Assembly (NCBI GenBank): GCA_963691655.1
Contig: OY829327.1
Location: 63,748,079 to 63,812,078 of the forward strand
Direction of reading: 5' to 3'
DNA: 64,000 nucleotides
From: Toxonevra muliebris
Taxonomy: Eukaryota; Arthropoda; Insecta; Diptera; Pallopteridae
Shown here: one piece after another, positions 46,101 through 55,100 of the stretch
Layout: each line of letters opens with the position of its first letter
How positions within the stretch are numbered: the first letter of the stretch is position 1
Program-made: the position numbers and the translations under genes
The notes under the pieces: model-generated
Seen by the model: the letters and a program-made list of their open reading frames with translations, nothing else
Database searches by the model: none
Told to the model about the DNA's origin: nothing

Positions 46101-49100
46101 AAGCAACGAAAAAATTGAAGTTTATTTCAATGAAGAAGAATGAAGTTTCTTGGTGCTTAAAATTGAACATTGGTAATGACACTTCAAGCTTAAAGGACGT
46201 ACATTGAATTTGGTAAAAATTCTAGATTTAAGAATGAGGCATCAAAACTGGCACTTTTAAAACTATTTAATTTGTAGAAGAATATCAAAGACCGTTCTAG
46301 AAGTTATATCTAATTCCAAAAACTATTTAAAAATATGGACCCATATGCTATTTATTATAAAAATAGAATTTATTACAGCGCCACCTATCGGATTTTCACA
46401 TAGCTAGGCAGATTCTTGAAACATTTCATAAATTAGTAGAAATAATAGTAAAAAATAATAATAAATGGAAGTAGAAAAACAGTGAAAAAGTAGTAGAAAA
46501 TAACAGTAAATTGTAGAAAAATGTAGTAAAAAAGTGGTAAAAAGTATAAGTAGTAGTCGAATATAAAAAGAAAATGTTGGAAAAAATAAATTAAAATAGT
46601 AGTAGAAAATAGAAGGAGAGCATGATGCAACACCAACTAATCCAACAACCTGAAAGAATTTTTAAACAAATAATACTTCCATACTAAGATATCCCGTAAT
46701 GAAAATATTAATGGTATATGGTAGGTGTCACACCCCCTTTGTCAACCCACCCATATTTTTGGTGTAGCATGGCATTGTTAATTTACGTTCTTTTATCAAA
46801 TTTCTGTACTGTGCTATAAATGATTCTTGAGATATACCCAAAAAAATATTAGAACTCGTTTTATTATGGTTCAGTTGAATTATAGAAACAATATTTTAGG
46901 ACGCTCTATATTCATATCAAAGACCATTCTTGAAATTATTTAAAAATTTTAACAAATTTCATATTTATTATAAATATAGAATTTGTTACAGCGCCACCTA
47001 TCGGATTTTAAGATAGCTAGACAGGGTCTTAAGATATTTCATAAAGTAGTAGAAATAATAGTAGAAAAAGGAATGAAACAAGTAGTAGAAAATAGCAACA
47101 AAAAAGTAGTACAAAAATAGTAAAAATGGAGAAGAAAGTGTGGTAAAAATAATAATAAAAAATAGTAGTAGAAAAAACTGTAAAAAAGTAGTAAAAATAG
47201 TAGTGAAAAATAGTAGAAAGTAGTAGAAGGAAATATAAAAAAATATATTAAAAAAGTAGTAGAAAAAAAGTACTAAAATAATAGTAGAAAATATTGGTTG
47301 AAAAAGTAGTAAAAAATAAGAACAATTTTTGCAGAAAAAAAGAAGTTTAAAAGTAGTACAAAATAGTAGGAGAAAATAAAAGTGAAGTGAAGTGGTGCCA
47401 CACCCACTAATCCAACAAACTGAAAGAATTTAAATTTTAGTGCCATTCCACAATTGCCTCCTAAGATATCTCATAATGGAAATTCAGGTTATATGGAAGG
47501 TGCCACACCCCCTTTATCAATCCCACCTATATTTTTGTTGTAGCATGGCATTGCCAATTCTCGTTATTGTACCAAATTTATGTACTGTGCTATAAATGGT
47601 TCTTGAGATATACCCAAAAAACTTTTAGGATTGTATGGGAGCTGCCACGCCCACTTTCCTAAGAGTCATTCTGAATAGCTATGTTTCATCCTCCCGCCTA
47701 AGAAATATATATTCTGATATTCTGGAAATATGACTTCAATCGGTCCAGTTCACAAGTTACACGATGGCATACTCACAAAACTCTACGATTATATGTATAA
47801 AATGGGTATTCACGCGTTGATGCAAAAGTGCGAAATTGCGAAAGTGCGACTTAGAGCACTAAGGTGTGAGCGTTTAATGCAAATATTGGAAATGCGAAAT
47901 AGTTTAACTGTGAAAATATTACCACCTCATCGAAAAATAATGAAAATATTTTGGATTCTTCTTACGAATTTTGAGGTAGAAAGGTTTCAAACTTCCGCAA
48001 TCCATACTTTCGCAACATCGTAAGGGCATGTTGCATCAACCCGTGAATACCCGTAAAGATTTTATTTTTCTGTTCTGACTATTATTATTATTTGCTCTTT
48101 ATTTAACAAAATTTTCTTTTAAAATTTCATAATGATGCATTATGTCTCTGGTCATAAGTAGTGATGATTCGATACAAGTAAATACTCGATGCTTTTCATT
48201 CGATTCAAGTACTTTTTTTACTCCCCAATATGCATTGAATAATTATTTCTCCAATGTTGGAAAAAAGCTTAGTTCTCAAATTGATTTCCAATGTAATTCT
48301 CAATTTAAGTTCAAACATTTTTCTCCTTGTTTACTTTCAATTTGGCATCAAGTTATGAATCAACATTTTTTCCAATGTTTGAGAAATATTATAATTCTCA
48401 ATTGGGTATCAAACACTTTTCTTCACTTGAAACCGAACATTTTTTCCAACGCTTGATATCAACTTGAATACGATTTGAGTTAAATTTGAGATATTATTTA
48501 CAATATTTTATAAGTATACTCGTATGGCAATACTGTTGATTTCTCACAGATTCTCACAGAATATTAATTTGTGGAAAACATTTTCCGTAAATTCAATTCA
48601 ATTTTGAAAAATAAATATAAAAAACTGAGTGAAAGTGAAAAAAATTCGAAATAAAAGTGAGGTGAAAATGACTTAAAGGGAAATATATGCTGTATATTTT
48701 GTATATAATTATAATTCAATTTGCGGGATGCGTAAGAGCAAAAAAGTGATGTTTGACAGGTTGGAGAAATTCCTTCGATATCAAGTTGAGAATCATAAAT
48801 TTCTCAATTTGATAACTAAGAAAATCACCATATAAAAAATGTGCCTTTTAAGTTGAGAAGACTATAATCGGACTATTGAGGTGCATTTGAGAATTAACGT
48901 TGGAGATTTGAAAAATGTATTTGATCTCAAATGTACCTTAAGTTGATATCAAACAATAGTGTATATTGGATCGATGCTATAAGCATAAGTATTTTACTTG
49001 GCATTGGGGAAAAAGGGGTCAGTATCGGATACTCTATACTTTTGGAAAATATTTATTTAAAAATTGAATTATTGCTATACAATATTTAAAATTATGGATC

Positions 49101-52100
49101 GTTTTACAATATTTTACAGCAATCAATAATATATTTCAGAATGCTACTGCAGTATGCATATTCAAAATATTTCAGTCCATATTGCAATATTCCAATATGA
49201 AAATATTGTAGTACAGTATTGAAGTTCTAGAAAATTTTGCACCCCATTCATGTAGAACAAAATGTTTATTGAAACCTTTTCATTAAAATACAATATTTTT
49301 AATAAGCTATAATCTATTGATTAGTTTTGTTTTTATTATAAATTATTTAACGATTTGCATCTAAACATAATAAATATCATATTCTTAAGTTACCGTCATT
49401 TCTATATGATTCACGTGTTTGCAGTGGAAATATCTCAAAACCATGATGTATAAACGAAAAACTCGTGTTGAATAACGTAAACTGTAGGTTCAACGATGTG
49501 GTATCACAATGGGCTGTTCTGGCCTAAGTGCGTTCCCCGACAGCCACTTAAAAAAGGTGTCTCTTTAAACGAGTATTCGATACAAGTACATATTCGATAC
49601 TTTTTTCCGATATTTGCGGTAGCATCAATACTTTTATTCGATACAAGTAATGAGTAAAAATATCGATACTATGTGGTTATCGAATCAACACTAGTCATAA
49701 GGTAGGCATAGTCAGAATTCAAAATTACATGTGGTTGTGGCACCTCCTATACAAACTATATGTATGCATTTTTGGGTATATATCTAGAACCATTTACGGT
49801 ACAGTTCTGAAATGTGGCGCAAGGATATTAATTGACAATATCATACTACAGGGAAAACGTGGGTTGGGTTGAAAAAGGGGTACGACTCCAAGATTTAGTA
49901 TAAGGGACCTTAAATATTGTCCTCTTTACCCCATATTTTCAGAGGCTGATGTCGCTGTTTCATTTCTGATATCTGAAATAGCTCTCTTCTCTTTCGCTTC
50001 TATTTGTCTTCTTGTAGCAACATACTATATCTTTAAGAATGTATAAACAGAAAATATAACAATTGTATTTTAAATACGTAAATCTGCAATATGAGGAGCA
50101 TTTGATATTTGTTTAATGTGCCCCTTTGGTAAAAGTCAAATGTGCCCCAAATACTCTTGATAATTTTTTTTTCTTCCTTTTCAATTTATCTTGTTTTATT
50201 TTGTTAACATTAAAAAGCAGTGCTAACAAATTTTGTTACACTTTTTTAAAAAACAGTTACAATTAATTCACAAAACTCTTACATACGAGTGGTCGGAAAT
50301 TATATCAGTGTTAACAAATTTAGAAAACACGCATTAATCCAAGAAGAGTTAAAGTAGAACCTTCAAAGTTCAAAACGTTTTCTTAAATCAAATTAAGCTT
50401 TTTTCTGCATTTTTACTTTTTGGCTGTTAGGGCGTGGTCACACTGAAAATGTCAAAGTCAAATGTGCCCCGGTGTCAAAGGTACCCCACTTTACCTTACA
50501 TTAAAACAACGTATTTCTCTTACATTTTTAATGTTACATTGTGTTCACATCATTTATACATTTTTCATGTTCAATTCAGTAATGTTAAAATTACATTTTG
50601 TCAATTTTGATATTTTTTGATGTTGGCTGTATATTGCAAACAAAAAATGTTATTTTAACAGCTGTTTCATGTATATTTTTTTTTTGAGTGTAGGTTCCAT
50701 AATATTTGCAGAGTTAGTGTGTTGGACTGCTACGCAAGGTGTTCGTATCTCGGAATGTCAAAAATCATAAATAGAAAAAAATTTTCTAAACAGCACCACC
50801 TCTTGGCTGGTAATGGCAAACCTCCAAGAGTAAAAAAATGCCTATGAAAAGCTTTTCACTTCGCCGTTCGGATTCGGCAGAAAACTGTAGGTCCCTTCCA
50901 TTCCTGTATAAATACATGAATGGATGCGAAAAGATCGGCCTTTGCCCATCAGGCGCTGTTGTGCCTAGTAGTAGTAGTAGTAGAAGAAAGATGTAGCCTC
51001 CTTACGTCTGCTTCCCGACATAATCCTCATACATTTGCGTCTCTTATTGCGAGAAGGTTGTGGTCCTAGTACGCCGACTTCAGTAGGAAGTACATTAGGT
51101 GAAAAAAATAAGTTGTCAAATTTAAAAGAAAAATTTAGGACTATATATCTTCGCAATAATAAATAGCTTTAAATTTATTTTTATATCATTATAAAGCTAC
51201 GTAAAATGGTTGAAATAGCAATAACATTATGAGGAAAGAAATTTAGTTTTAATTTTCTTTCAAAGTTTAATATTACTAAGTGGCAGAACGATGGTGCAAA
51301 AATAAGTTGTCAAAAGATTCAAGATACAAAATGGTCACCTTTTTCGCTAACAGTTTTAGTGAACTGGTCTTCTTGAAAACAGGATTTTTACATCGTTCTG
51401 GAGTATTTTTCATTTACCGATTTTCTTCATCCCTTGTTAGTTTGAGGAGCGTACTTGCATTACCATTTGATGACGAGTCTTGGCTAAGTGATGATCATTG
51501 CAAAATGTATCCCTCATCATTGTGAATAAATTCCCACAAGTTTTATAAAACCATTCGTGCACGAACCTTTTGGAACATTTTGTTCTTTCAGATGCTTTAA
51601 AAGCCAGAAAAAAGTCCACAGTAACGAGAAAAGTCTTCAAAAATCACGCACTCTATGAGCTTTTCTCATTCTTATCATGATTTATCCACCCACATTAATA
51701 TTGCGAAGTAAAACTTTAATAGTTTTAATTCTATAGCGATAACGAATTAAAACTGTAAAGATTTTATGACAAAGCCATCTTGTAGAAAGTCAAGTCTATA
51801 AAATGAATAGAAAATGCTCCTAGGGGGAACAATTTTTGGAGAGTTTCCCTTTACTATGGGCCCATTACTGACCTCTAAGCGCGTGGTTATATTGGTGCTC
51901 GGTGTTCGACGAACACATAACATTTTCTCCCGTGCTCGGTCAAGGTAGTTACATTCAGCTCGTTGCAGAGTTGTTTTTTGTCAAAATATACTCGTTTGTT
52001 TAATACTATTTTAGATGTAATGATACTGTTTTGTAAAATAACTCATTGCCACCCTGAATACTCGGCGTACTCGGTGTACAATACACCGAGCATATGGTGT

Positions 52101-55100
52101 TTGGTGTGAGAGTGAGTACAGACTCTCTCTTTGTGTTAATTGCAACAACAATTTCATGGTGTTCGCCGAGCATACTCGCAATATAACCACAGCCTAAGGC
52201 ATCTCAAAGAGGAAAATAGTTTCAGAATGTTTGTGCATGGGCAGTATAATCAAAACTGCATCACTTAATACCAAGTTGGATGCTGACATAGTCTCTAATC
52301 CTTTTAAATACATACCAGCATCTGAAGAGAAAATCTGAATAAGTAAAGTTTTCATCAACTCAGATCACAATGTAACATCAAAATTTTTAAAATGGGGTTG
52401 GAATATGTTCATAATGATGAAATATGCATTTCCTAATGATCAACACTCAGACTGGGGGGTAATTAACTACTTTTTTTTTCAACTATCACTTAGTTGTAGT
52501 TGAAATAATTTCAACTATATTTTAACTAGTTTAGTTGTAGTTGAAATAATTTCAACTACATTTCAACTAATTTAGTTGTAGTTGTTGTAGTAGAGATTTT
52601 TTCAACTACAACTAAATTTGATTTGCCCGTCTCTATATACATTGTTGTTGTGATGACTACATTTGTTCATTAAGCCTGTTTATATATAACCTCAAATAAC
52701 AACTAAATTAGTTGAAATGTAGTTGAAATTTTTGAAGTGTAATTCTTTAGCAAGGGTAAATCGAAAATTTTGCAGCGGAAGTCGTGTTGTTATTGCACTC
52801 ATACGAAACTAATAAGAAACGAAGTTATGCTAGTGTTTAACGAACAAAGTCATATGGGGATCGGCTGCATACAATCATGCAGAGAGTCGACTTCTTGCAG
52901 TTTTATCTCAATGTGCTTTCTGAGAGAGCTTGACTGCATATAGCTGTTTTCTTTTCATGTGTTATATACGTGTGTTACATCATGTTTGTGCAGATAAATG
53001 TAGAAAGAGGAAAAGTGCAAAAGCTTCAACAACAACGGTCACGATTTGTTTTTGTTGCACTCAAACAAAATCAGTAAGAAACGAAGTTATGCAACTGTTA
53101 TTCGGCAACATACAATCAAGCAGAGACGAATTCTTGCAGGCCAAAGGGCCTTTCGGAGTGCTGACAAGTCAGCCTCTTCGTTTTTACGCTCTTCGTTTTA
53201 TGCTCCTTATGAGGTGCTTCGAAAGACCTCTCATGGGATCTTTGCTTCAGCAGTTCGTTAGCTTTTTTCCACTGCTCTGCTCTACAATATTCTTCTTCTT
53301 CTTTTCGAAATGCTCCAAAAGATCTCTCACGAAATCTTTGCGTCAGCAGTTTTGTCATTTTAAATTACGGTGATCTTGTCGTCGTTTGATTCGGAAACGA
53401 TTGCTTTTCGGCTGCAAGTGTTCGTTAACAAAACAACAAGTGCTGACCTTATACTCCTCAGGCGAGCTGCTGACAATCGGGCACGTTGGGGAGTATCAAC
53501 AGAGGACAAGTAACAACAACAATAGAGAGAAGTGGACTGCAAAAACTTCAACAGAATGTTTTATAAATGTTTTCCAACAATTTTCTAATAAACAACATAG
53601 TTTCACTTCTACTGTGAGTGCTTGCAGGCACATAATTTTTTTTCAGATTGGAAGTAGTTAACAAAATATTCAGTTAACTATGCATTCAACTACAACTAAA
53701 ATAGTTGGAATGTAGATGAAATTTTTTCAACTACATTCCAACAATTCTTTCAATATCTCTATTCAGTGAAGATATTTGGAATCTGTAATTCAGGGTTATG
53801 ATTTCAAATATTAGGAGCTTATATAGGATACTGAAAGATTAAGAACTATCACTAAGGTCACTGATGAGGAATCGTGGCGGATTCCGAAACGGCCGTCTGA
53901 TTTACACGTCTCTATATACATTGTTGTTGTCATGACTACATTTGTTCATTAACCTGTTTATATATAACTTCAAATAACGAAATTGACATGAACTTTAGTC
54001 ATGACTTTGAAAAATAACCTCTTGATTGAATTTTCATAGTCTCCAAAAAAAAACTATCATTAAGTGGTCGAATGGAGCCCGTTCAGAAAAAATGACACCT
54101 AGAATCATTTTCTCACAAACACTATGTGTGTACTCTCTCATGTACTAGACTTTCAAATAACAAATGGTAGTTTCTTTCAATATGTCTATTCAGTGAAGAT
54201 ATTTAGAATCAAATCCGTAATTCTGGGTTATGATTTCAAATATTCGTAGCTTATATAGGATATTGAAAGATTAAGAACTATCACTAAGATCACCGATGAG
54301 AAATCAATTCAAACAACTAAAGTAGTTGAAATGTAGTTGAAAAAATTTCAACTAAAACTAAATAACACTGTGCAGCAATTTTAGGGTGATGGAATCTAAC
54401 GGAGAAGCGACCAACACAGATCGGTAGTACTGGTCCAGAGTAACAAAATTCTTAGAGGGTTTTAAAAAGTTAGCTCGCTTTTAAATGTTATAGCCCTTCA
54501 AAGTTGAGCTGTTTTAGTTTTTTTTTTCAATTCTATTTTCTGTTTATTATTAAAAAAAAAATTTGAAAACACAAACATTATTAAATTCTATACATTTTTG
54601 TTAATAGTATTATTGCTTATTTTTTGCAAAAGTAATGTAATGGACAGTTTAAACTTCTTAATATGGAAAACTCTATAATGTTAAAATTGTTTTTGTTCTT
54701 ATTTCGCTGAAGAAAGTAGTAAAAAATATCAAATATCATTCAAGTAATGATTTTTAAAAAATAAGCTGCAAGAGGCAAACTTTGAATGCCCATATCTTTT
54801 AAAAGCGAGCTAACTTTGCAAACCCCTTTTAGGGGTTTGTTACTCTAGATCAGTACTGTCGACCTGTGTTGGCCGATTCTCCATTAGAAAAATGTGTTGC
54901 ACAGTGTAATAGTTGAAAAAATTTCAACTATATTTTAATTATTTTAGTTGTAATTGAAAAAATTTCAACCACATTTCAACTATTTCAGTTGTTGATAGTT
55001 TTTTTTTAGGAGACTATGAAAATTAAATCTAGAGGTTAATTTTCAAAGTCATGACTTAAGTTCATGTCAATTTCGTTATTTGAAGTTATATATAAACAGG

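Noticed and set aside
46433..46636. 67-codon Tyr/Phe-rich frame
   Set aside because: Translation of the (AGTAGTAGAAAA)n-like tract on the opposite strand.
52930..53373. 147-codon frame inside the fold-back hAT as a possible transposase or cargo
   Set aside because: Composed of internal repeats (a 97-bp pair and a segment shared with 8940-9150). No hAT or other motif.
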